DNA from: Myxococcus fulvus
GTDB taxonomy: Bacteria > Myxococcota > Myxococcia > Myxococcales > Myxococcaceae
Direction: 5' to 3'
Assembly: GCF_900111765.1 (NCBI RefSeq)
Contig: NZ_FOIB01000012.1
Coordinates: forward strand, 310,001 to 374,000
DNA length: 64,000 nucleotides
Position 1 is the first letter of the stretch. Every line of letters starts with the position of its first letter. The notes under the pieces were generated by a model that was not told the origin of the DNA, did not search any database, and saw nothing but the letters and a program-made list of their open reading frames with translations. Shown here piece by piece: positions 24,950 through 32,412 of the stretch. The translations under genes were made by a program, and so were the position numbers.

Positions 24950-25513
24950 TCAGTGCACGGCGTCGTCGACGTCCTGCTTCACGTCCTCGCCGGCCTCCTC
25001 CACCTTGTCGCCGGCCTTCTTGGCGTCCTTCTTCATGGTGTCCACGGCGCCGGAGCCGCCCGTGCCCTTGGGGCTGGTGGCGCGCAGCTCCACGGCGACG
25101 GCGTTGTCACCGTCCAGCTGGAAGCTCGCGCGCACCTCGGAGCCCTCCGGAATCTCCTCCACGCGCGCCTTCTTGCCGTCCAGCATCACCACCGTCTGGG
25201 CCTTCACGTCCAGCTCGGCGTCGGGCAGGTCCTTGCGCGTCAGGTTCACGCTGTCGTCGTCGGCCTTCTTCAACGTGCCCTTGAGGCTCAGCGAGTGCTT
25301 CTTGTTGAAGAGGTTCTCCTGCGCCTGCGCGTTGGAGGCCTCGCGGGTGGCGCCGTTGATGCCGCGGCCCACGTCGGTGGCATTCACCCCCGTGTCCACG
25401 CGCGTGCTCGGGCTGGGAATCTGCGTCTGCGACGGCGCCGGCTGCGCCGGCGCGCTCTGTGCGAAGGCGGCGGTTCCCAGACACACGGCGAACGTGGCGA
25501 TGAGCTTCTTCAT
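24950..25513 (-). CDS. Small exported protein, unknown function
   Basis: The product has 187 residues from the ATG at 25513. A Sec signal peptide (MKKLIATFAVCLGTAAFAQS) is followed by a Pro/Gln-rich tether. The core holds TLKKADDDSVNLTRKDLPDA and VVMLDGKKARVEEIPEGSEV, a small beta domain seen in secreted proteins that bind or buffer ligands (an xVxxVdxxxxxItL pattern). The charged C-terminal helix (MKKDAKKAGDKVEEAGEDVK) is LEA/Asp-Lys-rich. It is probably a periplasmic stress-type protein. Family not firmly assigned. Confidence 0.7.
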   Translation of the reverse strand: MKKLIATFAVCLGTAAFAQSAPAQPAPSQTQIPSPSTRVDTGVNATDVGRGINGATREASNAQAQENLFNKKHSLSLKGTLKKADDDSVNLTRKDLPDAELDVKAQTVVMLDGKKARVEEIPEGSEVRASFQLDGDNAVAVELRATSPKGTGGSGAVDTMKKDAKKAGDKVEEAGEDVKQDVDDAVH

Positions 25514-25651
25514 ATGAGCGTCCCTCTCCCTTGGGTCCATTGGATGACTTCTGGGAGCAAGGGTGGGGAGGCTGCCTCCCTCCGCCAACCCGCCCCGCGC
25601 GGCCGGAGGGGTGGCCCGTCTGGAGAGCAGCCGGGCGAAGCAGGGACGACC

Positions 25652-26029
25652 TCAGTCGCCCTGGCTCAGCCGCTTCACCGTGGACAACAGCTCGTGCAGG
25701 TCCAGGGGCTTGCGCAGGCAGCCGGCCACGTCCAGCTCGCGGGCGGCGGACTCCAGGTGCAGGTCCGCACTGGCCACCACGACGGGGATGTCCGCCAGCG
25801 CCGTGTCATGGCGCAAGGCCTCGCGGAAGGCGAAGCCGTCCATGCGGGGCATCATCAGGTCCAACAGGATGAGGTGCGGCGGCGTGTCCTGCTGGCGCAG
25901 CTGCGCGAGCGCCTCCAGGCCGTCCGCGGCCAGGAGCACCGCGTAGCCCTCCAGCTCGAAGGCGTCCTGCAGCGCGTCCCGGATGTCCAGGTCGTCGTCC
26001 ACGACGAGCAGTGTCTGAAGCGCTTGCAC
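25652..26029 (-). CDS. Single-domain response regulator
   Basis: The product has 125 residues. A GTG at 26029 is chosen because GGGAG lies just upstream and the frame above it is not receiver-like. The receiver domain is complete: VVDDD near the N-terminus, ILLDLMMPRMDG with the acceptor Asp, VVASA switch, and Lys-Pro (CLRKPLDLHEL). There is no output domain, so it acts as a CheY-like phosphate shuttle or binds a partner protein. It diverges from the secreted protease. Confidence 0.88.
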   Translation of the reverse strand: MQALQTLLVVDDDLDIRDALQDAFELEGYAVLLAADGLEALAQLRQQDTPPHLILLDLMMPRMDGFAFREALRHDTALADIPVVVASADLHLESAARELDVAGCLRKPLDLHELLSTVKRLSQGD

Positions 26030-26319
26030 CGGTCTCCCCACCCTGGTCGGGGCCGACTCGCTCCCACACCACCTCAACCATGGGGCCGCTGGTGTCAGGA
26101 CGGAAGCTTCTGGCGGCAGGACGGGGTGAATCACGGTTCACCAGCCGACGCACGCCCCCTCTACGGCCCTCCCGGAGTGCGGGATTTGCAATGGAGTTGC
26201 TTTAATTGAGATACACGGAATTGCGTTCTATTCATGTTTGCTCGTATTCCCGGAAGCCGTGAAGATGGCGGCGGCGGCCCGTCTGTCAGGTGGGCGCTCA
26301 TTTCCAGGGAGCAGTCCTC

Positions 26320-27627
26320 ATGCGAACCATGTCTCGAGTTGCGAGCAGGAAGCTGTTGGGAACGATGCTGTGCGCGCTGACGATTTCGGCCTGTGGTCCG
26401 GCGCCGGAGCAGCAGGGCGAGCCGCAGCCGGAGCAGCCCCAGACGGACAGCGCGAAGCAGCCGGTGGTGTATGGCACGGATGACCGCCAGGACGTGTACG
26501 CGCACCCGGACGCGACGCTGCGCCAGCGCGCCGAGCAGTCCACCGTCGCGCTGATGACGACGTCCGACTACACGGTGGGGAGCAACGGCAACGTGACGTT
26601 CAACGCGTCCACGCTGCAGTCGGCGTACAACCTGTGCTCCAACCAGCGCTTCCTCACCGACCTGACGCCGGCGTTCTGCTCCGGCACGCTCATCGATGAC
26701 GACCTGGTGCTGACGGCCGGCCACTGCATCACCAGCGCCTCGGCCTGCACCAGCACGCGCGTGGTGTTCAACTTCTACAAGACGGCGGCGACCACGCTCA
26801 AGCAGGTGACGAGCGCGGACATCTTCTCCTGCCAGTCCATCGTGGTGCGCCAGCAGACCAGCGGCACGCCCAACCTGGACTACGCCATCATCAAGCTGGA
26901 CCGCGCCGCCACGCCGCGCTTCGTGCCCGCGCCCATCCGCGCCGGCAACGCCGCGCTGCCGGTGGGCACGGGCGTGACGGTCATCGGCTCGGGCAGCGGC
27001 ATCCCGTTCAAGATTGATTCCGGCGGCAAGGTGCGCGACGCGCGCGCGGGCTCGCTGGACTACTTCATCGCGACCACGGACACCTTCGGCGGCAACTCCG
27101 GCTCCGGCGTGTACGAGAACACCGGCTACACGGTGGCGGGCATCCTGGTGCGCGGCGAGACGGACTACGTGTCGAGCGGCAGCTGCCGCATCGTCAACGC
27201 GTGCGCGGAGACGGGCTGCAGCGGCGAGGACATCACCTACGTGCGCCCCGCGGTGAACGCGTACTGCGCGGTGGCCGGCAGCCTGCGGCTGTGCGGCACC
27301 ACCCAGCCCCCGCCGTCCACCACCTTCACCTTCACCGCGTCCAACACCAACAACGCGCAGCAGAACACCACCAACCGCGCGGTGACGCTGGCGGCGGGCC
27401 AGACGATTCGCGTGGGCACCTGCTCGGTGAGCGGCGCCTCCGGCACGGGTGACACCTACCTGCGGCTGAGCAACGCGGCGGGCACGTCGGTGGCGAGCAA
27501 CGACGACTCCTGCGGCACGCTGTCGTTCTTCTCGTACACGGCCACCACGGCGGGCACGTACACCATCCGCGCGGGCTGCTACTCGAGCAACAGCTGCAGC
27601 GGCACGGTGGCGTACACCATCCAGTAG
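26320..27627 (+). CDS. Secreted trypsin-like serine protease with PPC domain
   Basis: The product has 435 residues from the ATG at 26320, with AGGGAG seven bases upstream. The lipobox LTISAC gives Cys25, followed by a Pro/Glu/Gln-rich tether. The peptidase-S1 domain has His135 (LTAGHCITS), Asp187 (LDYAIIKLD) and Ser260 (FGGNSGSGVY). The last has the GNSGSG form rather than trypsin's GDSGGP, as in V8/glutamyl endopeptidase-like bacterial enzymes. The C-terminal 110 residues are a pre-peptidase C-terminal (PPC) beta-sandwich (SNAAGTSVASNDDSC... YTIRAGC). Predicted to be an exported, surface-anchored or secreted protease, fitting a predatory lifestyle. Confidence 0.9.
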   Translation: MRTMSRVASRKLLGTMLCALTISACGPAPEQQGEPQPEQPQTDSAKQPVVYGTDDRQDVYAHPDATLRQRAEQSTVALMTTSDYTVGSNGNVTFNASTLQSAYNLCSNQRFLTDLTPAFCSGTLIDDDLVLTAGHCITSASACTSTRVVFNFYKTAATTLKQVTSADIFSCQSIVVRQQTSGTPNLDYAIIKLDRAATPRFVPAPIRAGNAALPVGTGVTVIGSGSGIPFKIDSGGKVRDARAGSLDYFIATTDTFGGNSGSGVYENTGYTVAGILVRGETDYVSSGSCRIVNACAETGCSGEDITYVRPAVNAYCAVAGSLRLCGTTQPPPSTTFTFTASNTNNAQQNTTNRAVTLAAGQTIRVGTCSVSGASGTGDTYLRLSNAAGTSVASNDDSCGTLSFFSYTATTAGTYTIRAGCYSSNSCSGTVAYTIQ

Positions 27628-27641
27628 TCCGCCGTCCCATG

Positions 27642-27668
27642 GGCACGGGGCCAGCAAGCGCCCGTGCC
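27642..27668. terminator. Hairpin after the protease gene
   Basis: GGCACGGG (27642-27649) and CCCGTGCC (27661-27668) form a perfect 8-bp stem with an 11-base loop, 14 bases after the protease stop. The region lies between convergent genes. Confidence 0.5.
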
Positions 27669-27761
27669 TCGTGTCACGCGCTCGGGCCGCTCCTCGTTCA
27701 CTCAGGAGCGCCCGGGCGTTTCTTCATCCCGGCCGGCACGTGGCGGCGCGAAGGGATGGGC

Positions 27762-28226
27762 TCAGGCGCAGCGGTCGCAGAGGCCGCGCAGCTGCACGTC
27801 CACGCTCTTCTGGGCCACCGCGCGCGGCACGCCCTTGGACGCGGCGATGCGGATGGACTCCTCCGGCAGGCACGCGACGGTGCCGCAGTCGGTGCAGGTG
27901 AAGTGCGGGTGGTTGCCGCTGTGCTCGTCGCCCGAGCGTCGCAGCTCGAAGCGCCACACGTGGTCTCCCAGGTCCGCGCGCACCACCAGCCCGGCCTCCG
28001 TGAGGTCCGTGAGGTTGCGGTAGATGGTCACCCGGTCATAGCCCTCGTCACCCAGCGCATCCACCAGGTCGGCGTGGCTCATTGGCGCGGTGGCCGACTC
28101 CAGCTCCCGGAGCACCGCCACGCGGGGCGCGGTGCTGCGCAGACCCGACGCGCGGATCCTCTCCTGGAAATCAGCGAGCTTCGGCTGCACTGCGATTCGT
28201 TTTGCTCCCATGATGTCTTTTCGCAT
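27762..28226 (-). CDS. Fur-family metalloregulator
   Basis: About 154 residues. The start is uncertain: ATG at 28226 or 28211 lack strong ribosome sites, and GTG at 28244 has GAGG five bases upstream. The N-terminal winged helix carries RVAVLRELESA and the recognition helix DRVTIYRNLTDLTEAGLV. Structural zinc cysteines are present as CTDC (111-114) and CDRC (150-153), with HSGNHPHF for the regulatory metal. The family covers Fur, Zur, Mur and PerR; the His and Cys set does not decide between them. It lies in front of a long structured leader (28313-28359 on the minus strand) and could autoregulate. Confidence 0.88.
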   Translation of the reverse strand: MRKDIMGAKRIAVQPKLADFQERIRASGLRSTAPRVAVLRELESATAPMSHADLVDALGDEGYDRVTIYRNLTDLTEAGLVVRADLGDHVWRFELRRSGDEHSGNHPHFTCTDCGTVACLPEESIRIAASKGVPRAVAQKSVDVQLRGLCDRCA

Positions 28227-28244
28227 AACCCATCTGCGGGACAC

Positions 28245-28955
28245 TTTCACCTCGCCCGGAGTACGACGTCCGGTCTCGAGGACTGGAGTGGCTTGCCCGC
28301 CGGGTCCCCCCAGACTCCTGGATACGAGAGTGAGCACCAGGAGTCCAGGATACTGGTGCAATCCTTGTGCGTAATGATTCACCGCGCTTCCCGACTTCCG
28401 GTCAGTCACGCCTGGACGACGGTGGACCCCCACTGCCTCGAAGCGGCCACGCCAGCGTCGCGAGCCGGCGCGCGGATGTCCGGCGCAGGACAGTCGCCAC
28501 CGGCTGTCCTGGGGACTCCCAGCGCGCGGGAAGGCGTCCGGGAGTCCAGTGATTCCAGGGTGCAGTTGCAACTCATGAGTCACCGGTGACGCGGTGCCCC
28601 GAGTCCGGCGGCGTCCGGGTGGGTGCGGCCGGGCCCGGGCGCGTCGCGCTGGCCCCGGCTGAGTGGAGCGAGGGGCGATGGGGCGGGTGGTGACGCGGGG
28701 GCGGGGTGGCCGGAGGGGCTTCATTTCGTATCTGAGTTGTAAAAGCATCCTAGGTGTTCTTGTCGCGAGATTCCGCTGAGAAGAGGAGGGGAGGGCCCCC
28801 TGGGGTCGCCTGGAGGGCGACGGCGGGTGTTGGACCGGCGAACAGTCCATCCCGCGCTCCTTGACTGGGAGCGACGAGTGCCCACACTTGCGCCTTTGTC
28901 GTTCCGTCGGGGCCTCGACAGGCCCTGTTGCTCGTGTCTCCGGGTCCCCCTCGCC
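28245..28955. other. Long non-coding region between Fur and the hybrid kinase
   Basis: About 710 bases between divergent genes, unusually long for this window. It contains the paired inverted repeats at 28313-28359 and an AT-richer patch near 28725-28770 that may hold the kinase promoter. Short frames run through it but none has protein-like composition or a ribosome site that I trust. Confidence 0.5.
28313..28359 (-). promoter_or_regulatory. Overlapping, mutually exclusive inverted repeats upstream of the Fur gene
   Basis: GACTCCTGG (28313-28321) is complementary to CCAGGAGTC (28337-28345), 9 bp perfect. GCACCAG (28334-28340) is complementary to CTGGTGC (28353-28359), 7 bp perfect. The two pairings share bases 28337-28340 and cannot form together. 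They lie 70-130 bases upstream of the Fur start. They could be overlapping operators or an attenuator-like leader. Confidence 0.4.
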
Positions 28956-30941
28956 GTGACGAAGCCCAGTCTCCTGCTCATCGAAGAAGCCACTGTGGCC
29001 CGGGAGCTCCAGGTGCTCGCGCTGGAGAGCCAGGGATGGCAGGTCGTGGCCCTGGCGGACGTGGCGGCCGCCGCCTCGCTCATGCAGACGCAGCCGGTGT
29101 TGCTCGTCGTGGCGGCGGCGGGCGTGCTGGCGGCGGGCAAGGAGGCGCTGGAGGCGTTCCGTCGGGCGCTGGAGGCGTCGTCGTCGGTAGGGCTGTACGT
29201 GCGGGCCTTCCCGGCGGAGGAGGAGGTGGTGCGCAGGCTGGCGCTGCCGCTCACCGGCTTCTTCTGGCGGCCCCTGTCCCTGGGCGGGCTGGTGGAGAAG
29301 GTGCGGCGCGTGGTGCCGGAGGAGGGCCCCCCGGAGGCGCGGCCGCTGGTGCTGGTGGCGGACGACGACCCGGTGTCGCGCAAGCTGTTGCAGCTGATGA
29401 TGGTGCCCTTCCGCTTCCGGGTGGTGTCCGCGGACGACGGGGCGCAGGCGCTGGAGGTCGCCAGAAGGCGGCGGCCCGACGTGGTGCTGGCGGACGCGCT
29501 GATGCCGCGCATGGACGGCTACAAGCTGTGCATGGCGCTGCGGCAGGAGTCGCGCTTCGCGCGCGTGCCGGTCATCCTCACGCACGCGCTGACGCCGGAC
29601 GAGCTGGATTTGCGCATGGCCCACAACGTGGGGGCCAACGGCTTCGTGCGTCGCGCGCAGGATGGGGACGAGCTGGTGGGCGTGCTGCTGCGCGCGCTGA
29701 AGGCCGGGCCGCCCACGCCGCTGGCGTCCGCCCCGCCGGCGGGGGCCCCGGTGGAGCTGAACACCGAGGACCACCTGTACCGGATGGTGCGGCAGCTGGA
29801 GCGGCGCGTGGGGCTGCTCGAGCAGGCGGAGCGCGGCACGCGCGAGAGCGAGGAGCGCTTCCGGCTGGTGGTGGAGGGCTCCTATGACGGCATCTGGGAC
29901 TGGGACCTGCGGCGGGGCACGCTGTACTGGAGCCCGCGCCTGTTGGAGATGCTGGGGCTGACGCCCGCGACGTTCGCCAGCACGCACGAGGCCTTCGTGG
30001 AGCTGCTCCACCCGGAGGACCGCGCCGGCGTGCTCGCGGCGATGACGGAGCACCTGGAGCGCGGGGCGCCGTACGACGTGGCCTTCCGGCTGCGGCACGC
30101 GACGGGCGGCTATCGCTCGTGCGTGGGGCGGGGGCGCGCGCTGCGCGACGAGCAGGGCCGGCCGGTGCGCATGGCGGGCATCATCGGCGACGTGACGGAG
30201 CAGCTGCGGCTCTACCGCGAGGCGCACGAGGCGGTGCGCGTGCGCGACGACTTCCTCAGCGTGGCGGCGCACGAGCTGCGCACGCCCCTGGCCGCGCTGC
30301 GCCTGCGGGTGCAGGGCGCTCAAGGGGCGCTGCGCATGCTGGGCGCGGCCCAGGCGGCGCCCCGGCTGGAGCGCGCGCTGGAGGCCGCGGACCGTCAGGT
30401 GCAGCGGATGTCGGACCTGGTGGAGTCGCTGTTGGACGTGTCCCAGGCACAGGGCGGACCGCCGCGGCTGCAGCTGGAGGTGGTGGACCTGTCCAACGTG
30501 GTGCGCGACGCGGTGACGCGCTCGGAGCCGGCCGCGGCGCGCGCGGGGTGTGAGCTGGTGCTGGGGCCCATGCCGCCCACCCCGGGCCGGTGGGACGGCG
30601 CCCGGCTGGGGCAGGTGGTGCGCCACCTGCTGTCCAACGCGATGAAGTTCGGCCCGGGCCGGCCCGTGGAGGTGGCGCTGGAGCAGCAGGACGCCACGGC
30701 CACGTTGGTGGTGAAGGACCACGGCATCGGCATCTCCCCGGAGCGAGTGGACGGGCTGTTCCGCCGCTTCGAGCGCGCGGTGCCGGTGCGGCACTACGGC
30801 GGCCTGGGGCTGGGCCTGTACCGCCTGCGCCGCATCGTCGAGGCGCACGGCGGCCAGGTGTCCGTGGACAGCACGCCCGGCGAGGGCTCCACGTTCCGCG
30901 TGCGCCTCCCGCTGGGCGGCCCCCCCGTCGCCCGCGCCTGA
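28956..30941 (+). CDS. Hybrid kinase: pseudo-receiver, receiver, PAS, histidine kinase
   Basis: The product has 661 residues from a GTG at 28956; the upstream in-frame stretch lacks domain character. Residues 1-118 have receiver-like spacing (KPSLLLIEEA, VLLVVAAAG) but lack both the acidic pocket and acceptor Asp, so this domain is a pseudo-receiver. Residues 120-250 are a second receiver with ADDD, acceptor Asp (VVLADALMPRMDG) and THALT, but with Arg (FVRRAQ) where the conserved Lys is expected. A PAS domain (about 280-410) and a coil lead to HisKA (SVAAHELRTPL, His near 439) and HATPase (VKDHGIGIS, GGLGLGLYRLRRIVEAHGG). Soluble. Paralogous in its kinase core to the gene at 21847-23112. Confidence 0.88.
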   Translation: MTKPSLLLIEEATVARELQVLALESQGWQVVALADVAAAASLMQTQPVLLVVAAAGVLAAGKEALEAFRRALEASSSVGLYVRAFPAEEEVVRRLALPLTGFFWRPLSLGGLVEKVRRVVPEEGPPEARPLVLVADDDPVSRKLLQLMMVPFRFRVVSADDGAQALEVARRRRPDVVLADALMPRMDGYKLCMALRQESRFARVPVILTHALTPDELDLRMAHNVGANGFVRRAQDGDELVGVLLRALKAGPPTPLASAPPAGAPVELNTEDHLYRMVRQLERRVGLLEQAERGTRESEERFRLVVEGSYDGIWDWDLRRGTLYWSPRLLEMLGLTPATFASTHEAFVELLHPEDRAGVLAAMTEHLERGAPYDVAFRLRHATGGYRSCVGRGRALRDEQGRPVRMAGIIGDVTEQLRLYREAHEAVRVRDDFLSVAAHELRTPLAALRLRVQGAQGALRMLGAAQAAPRLERALEAADRQVQRMSDLVESLLDVSQAQGGPPRLQLEVVDLSNVVRDAVTRSEPAAARAGCELVLGPMPPTPGRWDGARLGQVVRHLLSNAMKFGPGRPVEVALEQQDATATLVVKDHGIGISPERVDGLFRRFERAVPVRHYGGLGLGLYRLRRIVEAHGGQVSVDSTPGEGSTFRVRLPLGGPPVARA

Positions 30942-30942
30942 C

Positions 30943-32412
30943 TCAGAGCGAGTCGAGGAAGGCCACCAGCGCCTCGCGCTCCCCGCGAGAGAGCGCCTTC
31001 ACCTTCTCGCGCGAGGACTCGGCCTCGCCCCCGTGCCAGAGCACGGCCTCCAGCGGCGTGCGCGCCCGTCCGTCATGCAAGAGGCGCGAGTGACCGCTCA
31101 CCGTCCGCGTCAGCCCCAGGCCCCACAAGGGCGGGGTGCGCCACTCGCGGCCGTTGGCGAGGAAGTCCGGACGTCCGTCCGCGAGCCCGTCGCCCAGGTC
31201 ATGCAGCAAGAGGTCCGAGTACGGCCAGATGAGCTGCCCGGACAGCTCCGGGTAGCCCTCCAGCGTGCCGGTGGTGACCGACGGCTTGTGGCACCGGGCG
31301 CAGCCCACGCGGTGGAACACGGCCTTGCCCTGGAGCACCTGGGCGTTGTCGACGCCTTCGCGCGTGGGGAGCGCCACCGTGTGCGAGTAGAAGTCGAGCG
31401 CCATCAGCTGCCGGTCCGTCACCTCGGGCTCGCCGCCCTGGGGCGCCGCGAGGCACACGGCCTGCGCCTGGGTGCACGTGTCCTTCGGGAACAGCGTGGT
31501 GGTGAGGCCCAGGTCGCCGAGCAGCGCGGACGCGTTCTGGTGCTCGATGTCCGGCTGGTTCGCCTTCCACCCGAAGCGGCCCAGCGCCACGCGGTTCGTG
31601 CGCCCGTTCCACACGCGGTTGACCCGGCCCGACACGCCGTCGCCGTCCGCGTCGTCCGGGTCCGCCCACGCCAGCAGTGTCTCGTTGGGGATGGCGGCCA
31701 GGAGGCCCAGGCCCACCATGTTCTGGGCCACGCGCGCGGACGTCATCGTGTCCGCGGACAGGGGCCCGTGGGCCAGGTCCGTCAGCACCAGCGTGGGCGA
31801 CTGGAGCGTGTAGGGCTCGCCGTCCGCGAAGGTGCCGGCGATTTCGGTCCACTCCACCCGCGCCTGTCCCTCCGCAGGCACGCCGGGAATGCCCCGGGGC
31901 TGGAGCTGGTCTCCATAGGTGGGCTCGGGCACGGGCTCGCCGTGGGGGCCGGTGCCCGGCACGGACAGGCGCACGAGCAGCGTGTCCGCCACCTCGTCGC
32001 CCTCGGGCGGACGGCCGCGGCCGTTGCCCAGGTGGCAGGCGAGACACGAGACGGAGTGGAACAGGGGCCCCAGGCCGTCCCGGTCCTGCTGCGAGTTGCT
32101 GGGCGCGCGCACCCAGTCCGCCTCGAAGACGGACTCGCCCACGAAGAACTCCGAGCGCCGGGCCAGGCTGAGGTTGGCCGCCGGCTGGGTGAAGGCGCCC
32201 CTTCCCGTCACCGTCACGCTGGTGGCTCCGCCGGGGTGGTCCTCCCCCTCTTCCACCACGTCGAAGCGGGGCGGAGGGGGCGGCTCGGGAGGAGGCGGCT
32301 CGGGGGGCGGCTCACCCGGAGGCGTGATGGAGGGCGGGGCCCCGGAGTCGCCGCACGCGGCGGTGGCCCCGAGGAGCGCCAACAGCAGACCCAGACCGAC
32401 GGCGTGTTTCAC
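30943..32412 (-). CDS. Di-heme oxidoreductase of the DHOR (thiol oxidoreductase-like) family
   Basis: The product has 489 residues from a GTG at 32412 that overlaps the stop of the upstream gene by four bases. The lipobox ATAAC gives Cys20, and a Pro/Glu-rich tether spans about residues 28-50. Two c-type heme sites are visible: CLACH (123-127) and CARCH (371-375). Typical family segments include LGPLFHSVSC, RVWNGRTNRVALGRFGWKANQP and LHDGRARTPLEAVLWHGGEA. DHOR proteins are related to di-heme peroxidases and are annotated as thiol oxidoreductases; true substrates are mostly unknown. It converges on the hybrid kinase with one base between stops. The close link to an RCC1 lipoprotein is notable. 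Confidence 0.9.
   Translation of the reverse strand: MKHAVGLGLLLALLGATAACGDSGAPPSITPPGEPPPEPPPPEPPPPPRFDVVEEGEDHPGGATSVTVTGRGAFTQPAANLSLARRSEFFVGESVFEADWVRAPSNSQQDRDGLGPLFHSVSCLACHLGNGRGRPPEGDEVADTLLVRLSVPGTGPHGEPVPEPTYGDQLQPRGIPGVPAEGQARVEWTEIAGTFADGEPYTLQSPTLVLTDLAHGPLSADTMTSARVAQNMVGLGLLAAIPNETLLAWADPDDADGDGVSGRVNRVWNGRTNRVALGRFGWKANQPDIEHQNASALLGDLGLTTTLFPKDTCTQAQAVCLAAPQGGEPEVTDRQLMALDFYSHTVALPTREGVDNAQVLQGKAVFHRVGCARCHKPSVTTGTLEGYPELSGQLIWPYSDLLLHDLGDGLADGRPDFLANGREWRTPPLWGLGLTRTVSGHSRLLHDGRARTPLEAVLWHGGEAESSREKVKALSRGEREALVAFLDSL

Noticed and set aside
26186..26213. Promoter TTGCAA ... GAGATA upstream of the protease
   Set aside because: The -10 match is poor and spacing is off by one. 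AT content of the region makes a chance match likely.
28367..28589. Short open frames in the Fur/kinase gap
   Set aside because: No ribosome sites, no conserved pattern and Arg/Ser/Gly-rich translations typical of non-coding high-GC DNA.
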